Part shown: positions 7,640-15,837 of the stretch, piece after piece
Numbering within the stretch: the stretch's first letter is position 1
How the letters are laid out: each line of letters opens with the position of its first letter
Source of the DNA: Coptodactyla brooksi
Taxonomy: Eukaryota; Arthropoda; Insecta; Coleoptera; Scarabaeidae
Assembly: GCA_033557675.1 (NCBI GenBank)
Contig: JAWQRM010000410.1
Span: 1 to 22,994 of the forward strand
Length of the DNA: 22,994 nucleotides
Direction of reading: 5' to 3'
Notes under the pieces: model-generated
What the model was told of the DNA's origin: nothing
What the model saw: the letters and a program-made list of their open reading frames with translations, nothing else
Databases searched by the model: none
Program-made: the position numbers and the translations under genes

Positions 7640-8077
7640 CGTATGGTCATATAGTGTAACGTTGGTTTGCGTTGTCGTTGGTAGATCTGTACCTGTCCCA
7701 ACACGCTACCTCTACCATCAGATAATTTTGACTTCATGTGTTGATGAAGATTGCAAGGAAGGCTCTTCTTGAGCTTATAAAGTAAATCAGTATGCCACAC
7801 TTTGTCAAAGGCCCGTCATATGCTACTGAGCAATATCTTTTTTCCTCTGAGTCGTCTCTTAAACTATTTGTAACTACGTGACCTTGTTCTTGAAGTTGTC
7901 GAGTGTTTATTTTGAAAATCGAATTGGTGGCCGGGTATCATGTTGTTTTTTTTTTATTATAATTGGCTTAAGACGTTTGGGAAGCACTTTTCCAAATACC
8001 TTAGGTAGAGCGGGCAGCAAGCTAGTAGGTGTGTATCAACTAACATGAAAACACTCCGGTTTCTTTCCAGGTATTAA
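7640..8077 (-). pseudogene. Jockey-clade LINE reverse transcriptase, downstream part
   Basis: Minus strand from the TTAA at 8074-8077: IPGKKPECFHVS, stop, then TPTSLLPALPKVFGKVLPKR (the SYRPISLLP...FEKLL block), HQFGFRKNHST-like residues after a shift, AFDKVWHTDLLYKLKKSLP, a GSVLGQ remnant of the GVPQGSVLGP motif, and DLPTTTQTNVTLYDHT where the active site (FADDTA in relatives) should be. The catalytic Asp pair is therefore lost. Several frameshifts and stops occur. Similarity fades near 7640, so the 3' end is missing. The upstream half of the domain is at 8776-9120, displaced by a piggyBac-like insertion. Confidence 0.8.
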
Positions 8078-8189
8078 CCCTGTTGCGTATTAACCCTTTT
8101 GGGGCAAAGATTCTAACATCCAAGATACAGCTTTGTTTTTTACTGTACTAACTACTATTGTCTGTATTAACTACACAGGAACCACACTA

Positions 8190-8340
8190 TTTGTTTGCAC
8201 TACGGCATTACCTGAAGAATCATAGTCTGCTTCGGATTTCTCATAGGGTATCATCGTTGGTATGATTTTCAACCTCAGAAGTATCGTCATCGTCGGATGC
8301 ATCTCCGCATTTCTTCATCAGACTGGAATCGCCCCGCCAT
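8190..8340 (-). pseudogene. Possible piggyBac transposase N-terminal scrap
   Basis: From an ATG at 8340-8338 the minus strand reads MAGRFQSDEEMRRCIR, then, in another frame, ASDDDDTSEVENHTNDDTL and YDSSGNAVV. A short basic start with D-E-E followed by a very acidic Ser/Asp/Glu stretch is typical of piggyBac transposase N-termini and fits the surrounding element. No catalytic DDE_Tnp_1_7 region is present. The call leans on context; the residues alone are weakly diagnostic. Confidence 0.35.
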
Positions 8341-8743
8341 TATTTATCGTGATACTTGTTCAACACTGTATATAAAGAAACTGAAGTGCGCTGTCCGCGT
8401 TCCCTATTTATATGATATATTAGTATGCACGCCCAGACGTGCACAGACTTACATATTCGACAAGTATGAATGCATAATGTTGTTGTTTGCTATATAGTTA
8501 TAATACACTTATAGTATTCATATAAGGTTAAAAATAAAATTACATACAAATAAGTCAAATCTAAAGAGTTTTGGATCATAATGACCCGAGGTATATACGT
8601 AACAATCTTGTTTAAGTAATTTAATAATTTCTTGTAAAAACTATTTGGCTTATATTATACATTACGCACCAGCAAATAAAGTCACAAAATCTTGGAGACA
8701 AATAATGAAAGATGACAAAGTTATAGAACCTGAAAATCCGTTT

Positions 8744-8762
8744 CGGGTCATATTGACCCGAG
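8744..8762. repeat. Subterminal GGGTCA-TGACCC palindrome
   Basis: CGGGTCATATTGACCCG has perfect 7-bp arms around TAT. A diverged copy (GGATCATAATGACCCGAGG) lies near 8573-8591. Both sit inside the right part of the piggyBac-like element and may have been transposase binding sites. Confidence 0.55.
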
Positions 8763-8775
8763 GAGCACAGCAGGG

Positions 8776-9120
8776 TCAATATAATTCGGACAACCTTCCA
8801 TTTACTTGGGAAGTGACTTAGGGCGATTGCTGCATTGAATATGCATGTAATGACTCTTACACATTTCCTGTGGTGAAATCACATCCAGGAGTTTTATTTG
8901 AATTTATACCCATGACGGGACTAGGTTGATTTCAATTTTAGCCTTACGTCTTATCCCTGAGACTCCTAGAAACTATGATGGTGACACTACATCTTTGAGT
9001 TATATTAATGTACACTAGCATCATGTGAAAAACGGCTCTAAATCTTAATCCTTGGCCAACTGCAGAGGCGAAGGACTTGATTCTTATTGCTATTGGCGTA
9101 TACAAGCTGAGACCAAGTTT
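8776..9120 (-). pseudogene. Jockey-clade LINE reverse transcriptase, upstream part
   Basis: Minus strand just above the piggyBac-like element: NKTPGCDFTTGNV (the K-A-P-G-x-D-x-I motif), then ITCIFNAAIALSHFPSKWKV and V-R-I-I-L, ending at the TTAA-like site. These are the residues that immediately precede the IPGKK motif found on the other side at 8077, so the two halves were one reverse transcriptase domain. Several stops and shifts are present. Above about 8960 the similarity is faint (a VYANSNKNQVL-like stretch), so the 5' limit near 9120 is approximate. No endonuclease domain or ORF1 was found. Confidence 0.75.
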
Positions 9121-9129
9121 ACGGTCTTC

Positions 9130-9640
9130 CGAAAATAAAAGTGACACGGGTTGCGGGCGGTGTTTTTATTTCGCATGCTCACTTCTCGGAACAGCGGAGT
9201 TATATTATTTCGAACACGTTTTTCAGCGCTTTTTACTACCTATGCATTTATTTTTATGTGCGGAATTGTGTTGCCCCGCGAGCTAAATGCATGTGCCCAG
9301 GTCGTCGTCGGGTCGTACGCATATGTTACTCAAACCGACTAAACAAAGCGAGCACTTTGTCGTTTTCGTTTTACGTCTCGTACGCCTTGCGGTTGATAAA
9401 TGGACGTGCCATATGTAAAATATTTGTATTAATTTAGCACGTTCGAGAATTATTGTTTTGCTGCGCCCTATACATGCCAATACTGCACCAACCTTTTGCC
9501 GCTCCGCATAACGTGGATAGAAGGGGTAAGACGTCTGTTCGTTGTTTAATTTGCGCAGCCTCAAAATGGACTGTTTTGATTGCAAATGGGTTCACCACAT
9601 GTGAAGGAACTGGTTTAGATCATTTTTTGACTTCACTGAA
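9130..9640. other. CpG-rich segment with overlapping open frames, unexplained
   Basis: CpG is visibly denser here than in the neighbouring transposon-derived DNA. Several frames stay open for 60-100 codons on both strands (9141-9437 plus, 9283-9585 minus, 9453-9647 plus). None gives a protein I recognise. It may be part of an unrecognised, younger repeat or a displaced regulatory region. Confidence 0.3.
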
Positions 9641-10017
9641 CATGTAACGGTTTAAAAATATCTCCATAAATCAGTTAATCGTGCAGTTTAGCTTTAAAAG
9701 GAATAGTACATTTCTTTATATTTCTTTGAGGATATTTTAGCGAAGTCTCTGCTGTCGTTTAGTTTGTTTGCGAGTGCTATACTGGTGCAGCATTTGTCCA
9801 CATATACTCCATACGCCTGGTGTATATGTACAAATTCCAAATATATACCGATTGACTTCAGCATACTACAAAAAACTCCATTCCAAAACGGTTCCTATTG
9901 GAAGGATTATACTGCTTCTAAGATGAGCGTCCTTTCCGTAACAATAAGCACTCATCAGTATAAATATCTTGGATTGGAATATACATATTGGAATATACAC
10001 TTTTTGCATTTATATTA
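9641..10017. other. Spacer before LINE copy B, no clear gene
   Basis: A plus-strand frame (9764-10018) is open but unrecognised. It precedes the readable end of the LINE ORF1, so it may be diverged ORF1 or foreign sequence at a 5' truncation point. Confidence 0.3.
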
Positions 10018-10205
10018 GATGTGTGGTGGCAAAAGAACTGCAAAAAAAACGTGACAAACTAGGGAAAAAACAACAACGGACTAAACCAAGAACATTCACA
10101 GCGAAGAAAATATCCAGTGAAAAGACATACGCGCAGGCGGCGAATATTAATAAGCCATCTGTTCAAGTACAAAATAAAGAAACATCTATAAGACAGATGG
10201 TGTAA
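10018..10205 (+). pseudogene. LINE ORF1 (gag-like) C-terminal end
   Basis: The frame reads RCVVAKELQKKRDKLGKKQQ, followed by a basic stretch, SYAQ-like KTYAQAANI, and a stop at 10203-10205. C-x-V-x-K-E-L-Q-K-K/R right after the CCHC zinc knuckles, then a Lys/Arg-rich run and Y-A-Q-A, is how Jockey ORF1 proteins (RNA-binding, particle-forming) end. The zinc knuckles are not present upstream. ORF2 starts 58 bases after the stop. Confidence 0.65.
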
Positions 10206-10263
10206 ATATGATTGTTAAAATTGACGAATTGTCGTATAGAGAATTAATGAACGAACGTCATTA

Positions 10264-12540
10264 ATGAACAAAAGCAACCTTACGATTACCACCTCGAACG
10301 TCAATGGTGTTCGTGAGCGGAAAGAAGAAATAGAAAGTTTTCTCAATACCAATGAAATTGATATTTATTTTGTTCCTAGTAGGAGCACCCTACTGCCCAT
10401 CAAGACACAACAATAAAAGAAAGAATTACGTATTAGTATTAAAACACTTAGGCGAAAGATTTATTTTGGGAGGGGACTACAACGCAACACATGGAGTTTG
10501 GATCTCTACTTACAATAACCAAAGAACGTGAATTAAAGGCAGCAATATAGCAAATAGGCTGCAATGTGTACTCCACGAGTAAACCAACATATTGGCCCAC
10601 AGACCCTACGAAAATTCCAGACCTATTGGACTTTTTCATTTACAAAAATATCGCGACAAACTTCATACACATATGTAAAGTGTTAGACGTGAACTCAGAT
10701 CAACCTGCAGTGGTTTATCCAACAGGAATATTGACTGGAATGGTTTTAGAACTGAAATAGACGGAATCATAACCCTTCGAGTAAAAAGCCCCTAAAAGTA
10801 GTGACCTGCTCGATTTGGAAACGGAGCGTTTTACTACAAAGATTCAAAATGCAGTATGGCATAATATACTCTGGTGACCCATAAAACTACTGAGGTAAAC
10901 TGCCCAATGGAAATAAGAAATTTTGTTAAGGAAAAGAGATGCTTGGGACGAAAATGGTAACAGTCGCGTGACCCAGGCGACAAAACCATTTTAAACAGAA
11001 AGAGTCCACAGTTGAAGCGAGAAATTTAGAAACTCAAATTCATAAGCAAATATCTCGGTGAATTATCAGCAGATAAAGAAAAGAATTACTCGCATTGAAT
11101 TACTCCTGTCAAAAACCACGAAGGCGTTTGGGCTAGAGGAGATAAACAGAAAGCTGAGGCTTTTGCAAACCATCTTGCTAAATTATTCCAACCACATAAT
11201 GAAACTCAGAACGAGCTGCCCACGATTAGCAACTTGAATGAAGTGAACATTAAATTGGTTACGCCAAGTGAGGTAACCAGAGAACTCCGCACTAATCTAA
11301 CCCCAAGAAGGCGCCAGGTTACGACCTTATTACGGGTGAAGTTTTGAAGCAACTTTTGCGAAAAGGTACTGTAATGCTCACATATCTGTACAATGCAACA
11401 ATCAAGCTGAGATATATTCCGGATAGTTGGAAAGTACCGGAAGATATAATGCTGTCGTATAGACAGATATCGACGCTGCTCATCATGTGGAAATTCTTTG
11501 AAAAGCTTCTGTCAAAGGGACCAAAACCAATCCTCGCAGAAAGAAAAGTGATGGCAAATCACCAGTTTGGATTTCGCGGCCAGCACTTGACAATAGACTA
11601 GATCCATATAATAACCAACATGATTGACGCTCTAGAAGACAAACAATACTGCTACGCGATCTTGTTGGGCGTGGCACAGACCTTTGACAGGGTTTGGTAC
11701 CAAGGATTGTTTTATAAACTACAAAATACGCAGTGTATTTAGTAGTTTATAAAACAATCCTTGAAAATCCAGAAAAGTATGCTGAACTCCTAAAATTCGA
11801 CCTGTCTGGATGTACCTTTAGAGTGAGATATGAAGCCGAATATTCGAACTTGAGAGAGATCAACGCAGGGGTGCCACAGGGTAGCGTCCTGGGACCAATA
11901 CTATATCTGCTGTACACGTATGATTTACCCAGAACAGAAGATACGAGAGTCGCAACATTCGCTGAGGACACTGCGATACTTGTCACTGGAGTAACAATAC
12001 AGGAAGCCACTGGAAAACTACAAAAGGCCAGTGACAAGATACAGGACTGAACTAGACAATGGAAGATAAAATTAAATGACCTAAAATCGGTGCATACCAA
12101 TTTTACATATTGAAGACTAGATGAAGTACCACCAGCTAAATTAAGTGGTGTTGTAGTTCCATACGCCAATAGCACAAAATATTTGGGCATGACTCTAGAT
12201 ACTAAACTAAAGTGGAATGAGTACGTGAAAAAGAACCGAGGAGAGCTCGATATTAGATTACGCCAGATTGGCTCATGGGCCGACATACCAAGATGTCAAT
12301 ACAAAATAAACTCCTGCTCTACAATCAGATTCTTAAACCGACCTGGACTTATGAAATCCAAATATGAGGATGTATAAGTGATAGCAATGTCAAGACCATT
12401 CAGACCTAGCAAAATAAGATACTAAGGACAATCGTTGATGTACCCTGGTATCTGAGGAATATTGACCTCCGCAGATACTTAAGGGTTCCCTTCGTTAAAG
12501 AGGTAATCCGACATTCCGCTGGAAAGCATGAATACCAGAC
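10264..12540 (+). pseudogene. LINE ORF2 (endonuclease and reverse transcriptase), inactive
   Basis: The ATG at 10264 begins MNKSNLTITTSNVNGVRERK, the start of the AP-endonuclease domain; GGDYNATHGVW and TYWPTDPTKIPDLLDFFI follow in shifting frames, and the last motif is SDQ where the family has the catalytic SDH. Reverse transcriptase blocks: PKKAPGYDLITGEVLKQL (about 11305-11358), SYRQIST, HQFGFRG, LLGVAQTFDRVW (the usual D before V-A is G), GVPQGSVLGPILYLLYTYDL (near 11865-11925), and ATFAEDTAIL, where the active-site pair D-D is E-D. KYLGMTLDTKLKW (12180s) marks the thumb region. A fold-back at 11701-11763, many stops, and losses at both catalytic sites make it dead. A 179-codon open frame antisense to it (11747-12286 minus) is a shadow. 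Confidence 0.9.
11701..11763. repeat. Fold-back inverted repeat inside LINE ORF2
   Basis: 29 bases (11701-11729, starting CAAGGATTGTTTTATAAACT) are repeated in inverted form at 11735-11763 with one mismatch and a 5-nt loop (GCAGT). The left arm is normal reverse transcriptase sequence (GLFYKLQN); the right arm and loop are extra and shift the frame by 2 before NPEKYAELLKF resumes. Confidence 0.9.
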
Positions 12541-13021
12541 GCCAGGTCCTCGTTCCAAATATATATTATATATATAATATATTTTTGTATAGTATTGTAT
12601 ACAAATCCGTCTGCTCCAAAACTTTGGATACTACGTCATTATCTAAATATTTACCAAAATAAAAAATTTTATATTTTATAATATACAATACAGAAAAACG
12701 AAAATATACACAAGCTGGTCATTCCTACACCAACAATGAAAGAAAATAGCACATATATAGGCTATGTGACGCCACTGGCGATGGATGGAAGGCCGTAACA
12801 ATGTTGCTGGAGTTAATGGGAACATTGGAGATCTCGCTGGGCTGCGTTCGAACTTTCGAGTAGCCACGCTCGCATATAAGTTGAATCAGGCGGGACGGGC
12901 AGATGTTAATGGTTAATGGTGTGGAATAGATGTTACGGTCAAGTGTTTATTTGTTTAAAATTGTAGTAATTTTGTGCTGGTGTGCGGTACGCAGCAGCTC
13001 AATTTAACCTTTCTTAGGTGA
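12541..13021. other. Spacer between LINE copy B and hAT, with AT-only tract
   Basis: Begins with a TA-rich simple tract (about 12558-12590). From 12760 to 12900 the DNA is less AT-rich and includes GACGCCACTGGCG, but no protein or paired terminal repeat was recognised. It probably includes the 5' UTR of the hAT copy; its left terminal repeat was not found. Confidence 0.35.
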
Positions 13022-14821
13022 AATATGTCTTCGCAGAAATTGTTGGGAATCAGACTATTTAATCACAAACAATGATAATAAACTTCAGTGCATTGTTTGT
13101 ATGCAAGTACTATCAGTTTCGAAAGAATATAATATGAAATGATATTACACTACGTTACACGAGAAAAAGCTTCAGCAGTATACAAGGGAGTCTAGAAATA
13201 AATCTACCATTACGGATTATAAGAAAAAACTAAAACAACAAAGACATTTTTTCAAAAAATCTAATATAATAAATGCAGCCTTATCGCTTCTTACTTTAGC
13301 GCTGGAAATTGTCAAAGCGAAAAACCTTGTAGTAATGGAGTACTTATTAAGAATCTTAGTGTCGCATTAAACAATTGCACGACGTGTAGACCACATTAAT
13401 CAATATGTATCCAAAAAATTACACGACACAATAGAAAAATGTAAATATTTTACACTCTGCCTGGACGAAAGTACTGACGTATCCGACATGAGCCAATTTA
13501 TAATTTTTTTTCGAACTATTCAAAAGGACTTCAGTGTAGCAGAGGAAATGCTTGATTTTATTCTTCTTCCTGGTACAACCAAGGGCATGGATATTTTTGA
13601 AACTGTAAATAAGGTAGCAACAGACTATGGGAAATTCGACAATATTCCTGTATTGTCACTGAAGCAGCTAGAGCTATGATAGGAACTGAAATTGGATTTG
13701 CAGGAGTGTTAAAACAAAACGGTATCAGCTGCCCTATGATACACTGCATTGTTCACCAAAACGCCCTATGTGGAAAGTCGTTACGTCAAATGAATGGCAT
13801 GAAAGTGGGTGTTAAAATAACTAATATTATAAGAGGGGGAAATCATGCTTTAACTCCCGATGCCCTGAAGGAAGCAGTAGGTAATTCAAGGAGATTCCTA
13901 TTTTCCTTAAAAAGTGAAGTCCGATACTGCGGAAGTGGAAAATCAAATTTTAGGTGCAAAACTATATCAGCAACGTATCAGATCTTTCATTTTTAACAGA
14001 TCTGACATCTCACCTTAATGAATTAAATTTGAAACTGAAAGAAAACCAGCAGCATATCACCAATTTATATTGTCATTTAAGAGGATTTAAATTTCAATCT
14101 TCACTAGAAAAACATGATTTTTCATTCTTTCCAAGCTGTAAAGAGCACTTTGAAGAAATGAAGGATTTTGAGAAAGTTTCATATTTAGCTTATATAAAAT
14201 ACATTGACACAATTGCAGAAGAATTAGAAAACCGACTTGGCGATTTTAAGAATATCCAAGGAGAACTTTCAGTTTCTACTTAGCCACTTACTATTTATGT
14301 TGAAAACGAAAGCAGAACAGATCTTCAACTGAAATTGTGTGATTTGCAGTCAGAGCCTTTTTACCAGGGAAGAACCGAAATATGATTGGACTTTTTTAAG
14401 TTACTCCCAGGAAAATGTTCCCCCAACTTTCGAAACTTAGGCCTTATAATGGGCTCAATGCTAGGAAGCATGTATCTTTGTGAAAGCAGCTTTCCCAACA
14501 TGAACCTTATAAAGTCAAAATATAGGGTTTCCCTGTCTGATAAGTTACTTACTCAGTTGCTTCGTTTGTCAATAACAAATATTAATATTAGTATTGATAC
14601 ACTGGTTAGTGAAAATCAACATCCCCTAACTTCCCCATTATTTTTTTGTATATTTGTATTTTTTATTTTGAATAAATACTAATAATTATACAAGCAAACA
14701 CTTTTTTGTACCTATTACAAATCACTGATAAAGTTGCATATGAAGTATTTTATGATGCTGCCCTCACAACCGCAATTTTATTTACAGCGGCTCTTCGGCT
14801 ACTTGAAGTTGGACAGCCCCG
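13022..14821 (+). mobile_element. hAT element remnant (GTF2IRD2/ZBED-like)
   Basis: A plus-strand transposase pseudogene followed by about 140 bp of 3' UTR and a putative right terminus GTTGGACAGCCCCG (14808-14821), whose reverse complement resembles the CAGGGGTGTCCAAC terminus of some hAT families. A matching left terminus was not found, so the left end is either eroded or lost. The left boundary given is the apparent start of the coding region. Confidence 0.65.
13025..14682 (+). pseudogene. hAT transposase pseudogene with BED zinc finger (GTF2IRD2-like)
   Basis: Order of motifs: possible start MSSQKLLG (13025); BED finger LQCIVCMQVLSVSKEYNMK with C-x-x-C at 13089-13100, then a stop where the first His should be, and YYTTLHE; TITDYKKKLKQQRHFFKKSN; catalytic block KYFTLCLDESTDVSDMSQF (near 13450-13500); GTTKGMDIFETVNKVATDYG; after a frameshift, ARAMIGTEIGFAGVLKQNGI; HCIVHQNALCGKSL (13740s); ITNIIRGGNHAL; an EVRYCGSGK break; then FLTDLTSHLNELNLKLKENQ, DFFKLLPGKCSPNFRNLGLI, and the dimerisation motif CESSFPNMNLIKSKYR (near 14490-14525). 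This is the order found in hAT transposases from which vertebrate GTF2IRD2/ZBED genes descend. At least four stops or shifts plus an internal deletion near 13930 inactivate it. Confidence 0.88.
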
Positions 14822-15031
14822 ATCTAGGCACATCAAATTATTGATAGGGATTTTCATATAAAGAAAATGGTTTTCATATAAAGCAATAAATTAATGTCAT
14901 CGAAGCTTTATGGAAGCTATCGTGCCTTCCATAAAGCTTTACACACAACTTACAAAATGTCAAAATATTTACAATAAAGTTTCTGTGCTAAAACTTATAC
15001 TGGCGCTTAAGTAACTAATTTCAAATTACTG
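14822..15031. repeat. Spacer with short tandem repeat and hairpin
   Basis: TTTTCATATAAAG occurs at 14851-14863 and again at 14871-14883. AAGCTTTATGGAAG (14903-14916) pairs perfectly with 14926-14939 around a 9-nt loop. No gene is visible. Confidence 0.6.
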
Positions 15032-15097
15032 AATACTATTCGTAGATCTTAGTAGGAAAAAATATACTCTTCTGGTTTAATATTTTATATTTTATTT

Positions 15098-15139
15098 AGC
15101 TTTACCAGTTTCGGGTTTTTAGGGCCATCCTCAGAAGCT
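15098..15139 (-). ncRNA. Hammerhead-ribozyme-like motif (PLE type), best copy
   Basis: Minus strand, 5' to 3': helix I arm AGCTT, core CTGAGGA, a T, a weak helix II (GG/CC around an A-rich loop), GAA, helix III AC/GT with 2-nt loop TG, cleavage triplet GTA, then AAGCT pairing perfectly (5 bp) with the opening AGCTT. Core CUGANGA and GAAA are intact and the cleavage base is A (allowed as H). The weak point is helix II, eroded to about 2 bp plus a U-C mismatch at its base. The same mismatch occurs in the copy at 5072-5115. Confidence 0.55.
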
Positions 15140-15205
15140 TCTGTAAGGTTCATATGTCGTATTAGTTATATATCTATACAATTTATTATTATTATAATTT
15201 TGAGA

Positions 15206-15248
15206 GATAGTTATATTAGTTGTGAGTGAGTTGTTATGTATTTTAATT
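15206..15248 (+). repeat. Long inverted repeat, left arm
   Basis: Pairs with 15672-15714 at 42 of 43 positions; contains AGTTGTGAGTGAGTTGTTAT. Weaker similarity continues outward on both sides, while inward similarity stops abruptly, as expected at a copy boundary. Confidence 0.9.
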
Positions 15249-15671
15249 TGTGTGAATGTAATATTATGAGCATTTTATAAATGATTAGTTTTTTGACTAC
15301 AAATTGAGATTGGAGATTTCAGTTCGTTGATACAATGTTATTATTAGTAACTAGAATAAAATTACAATATAATTGTGGTTATAGATATGTTTGGTTTTAG
15401 ATTATTTATTTGTGTTAGCTATGGTGTATAAGTTATTGTATGTTAGTGTGAGTTTTCTACTATAAGAATGTTGGTGAGGTATCTCAAATTATTTATTTAT
15501 TTTGTTACCTTGTATCTCAAATTGTTATTCTTCTGTTTAATAGTTTCTATAATAATGGGTTGGTGTGCTAGTGTATGTTTATGAATTATTTTTAATGGTG
15601 GTATCTTACCGTAAGTGTTGTATATTGTTGTTATAGGTTCTATAGTATTGCGTTATACTTTTTGTTCTGTT

Positions 15672-15714
15672 AATTAAAATACATAACAACTCACTCACAA
15701 CTAATATAATTATC
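15672..15714 (-). repeat. Long inverted repeat, right arm
   Basis: Inverted partner of 15206-15248, separated from it by 423 bases. The adjacent outer flank again resembles the outer flank of the left arm. Confidence 0.9.
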
Positions 15715-15752
15715 CCACAAAAATTATAATTATAGTATAATATTAATCGACA

Positions 15753-15784
15753 AGAGCATATTTTTCCTACTAAAAATATGCTCT
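15753..15784. repeat. Perfect 13-bp hairpin
   Basis: AGAGCATATTTTT (15753-15765) pairs perfectly with AAAAATATGCTCT (15772-15784) around CCTACT. The left arm and loop also resemble the inverse of 15048-15070, so the hairpin lies at the right tip of the composite insertion. Confidence 0.85.
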
Positions 15785-15837
15785 ACAATTATTCACACTG
15801 GTTATAAGCGGAATCTAAACAAATCAATACTATTCGT

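Larger units (their letters stand above)
8078..8775 (-). mobile_element. piggyBac-like element, 698 bp, in a TTAA site within the LINE
   Basis: The left end is TTAA (8074-8077) then CCCTGTTGCG; the right end, read on the minus strand, is TTGA (8779-8776, one change from TTAA) then CCCTGCTGTGCTCCTCGGGT. CCCT-type termini and TTAA duplication are the piggyBac signature. The LINE frame on either side joins without gap at the TTAA, which fixes the boundaries. Subterminal palindromes of the GGGTCA-TGACCC type occur near the right end. Most of the transposase is gone, so this is a non-autonomous remnant. A second TTAACCC at 8090 is an alternative but less consistent left end. Confidence 0.65.
10018..12540 (+). 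mobile_element. Jockey-clade LINE copy B, 5'-truncated and decayed
   Basis: Plus strand, in order: tail of ORF1 (10018-10205), ORF2 with AP-endonuclease (10264 to about 10760), reverse transcriptase (about 11300-12060) and a C-terminal region fading near 12540, followed by an AT-only tract (about 12558-12590). The layout is that of a Jockey-type non-LTR retrotransposon. The ORF1 zinc knuckles and 5' UTR are missing. It points away from LINE copy A. No poly-A tail or target duplication was identified. Confidence 0.85.
15032..15837 (-). mobile_element. PLE-like insertion with inverted ends and 12-bp direct repeats
   Basis: AATACTATTCGT at 15032-15043 is repeated exactly at 15826-15837, bracketing a 782-bp segment. 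Inside, the left end carries a hammerhead-like motif on the minus strand. Two regions are inverted copies of each other: 15048-15090 resembles the complement of about 15730-15775, and 15206-15248 matches the complement of 15672-15714 at 42 of 43 positions. A minus-oriented element whose end is copied back in inverted form is a known arrangement for Penelope-like insertions. No coding sequence remains, so the PLE assignment rests on the ribozyme-like motif and structure. Confidence 0.5.

Noticed and set aside
11747..12286. 179-codon minus-strand open frame
   Set aside because: It is the longest open frame in the window but lies antisense to the clear reverse transcriptase motifs (GVPQGSVLGP, KYLGMTLDTKLKW) of LINE copy B and resembles nothing itself.
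12840..12860. GTTCGAAC as a tRNA T-arm / SINE B box
   Set aside because: No matching acceptor stem, A box or cloverleaf around it.
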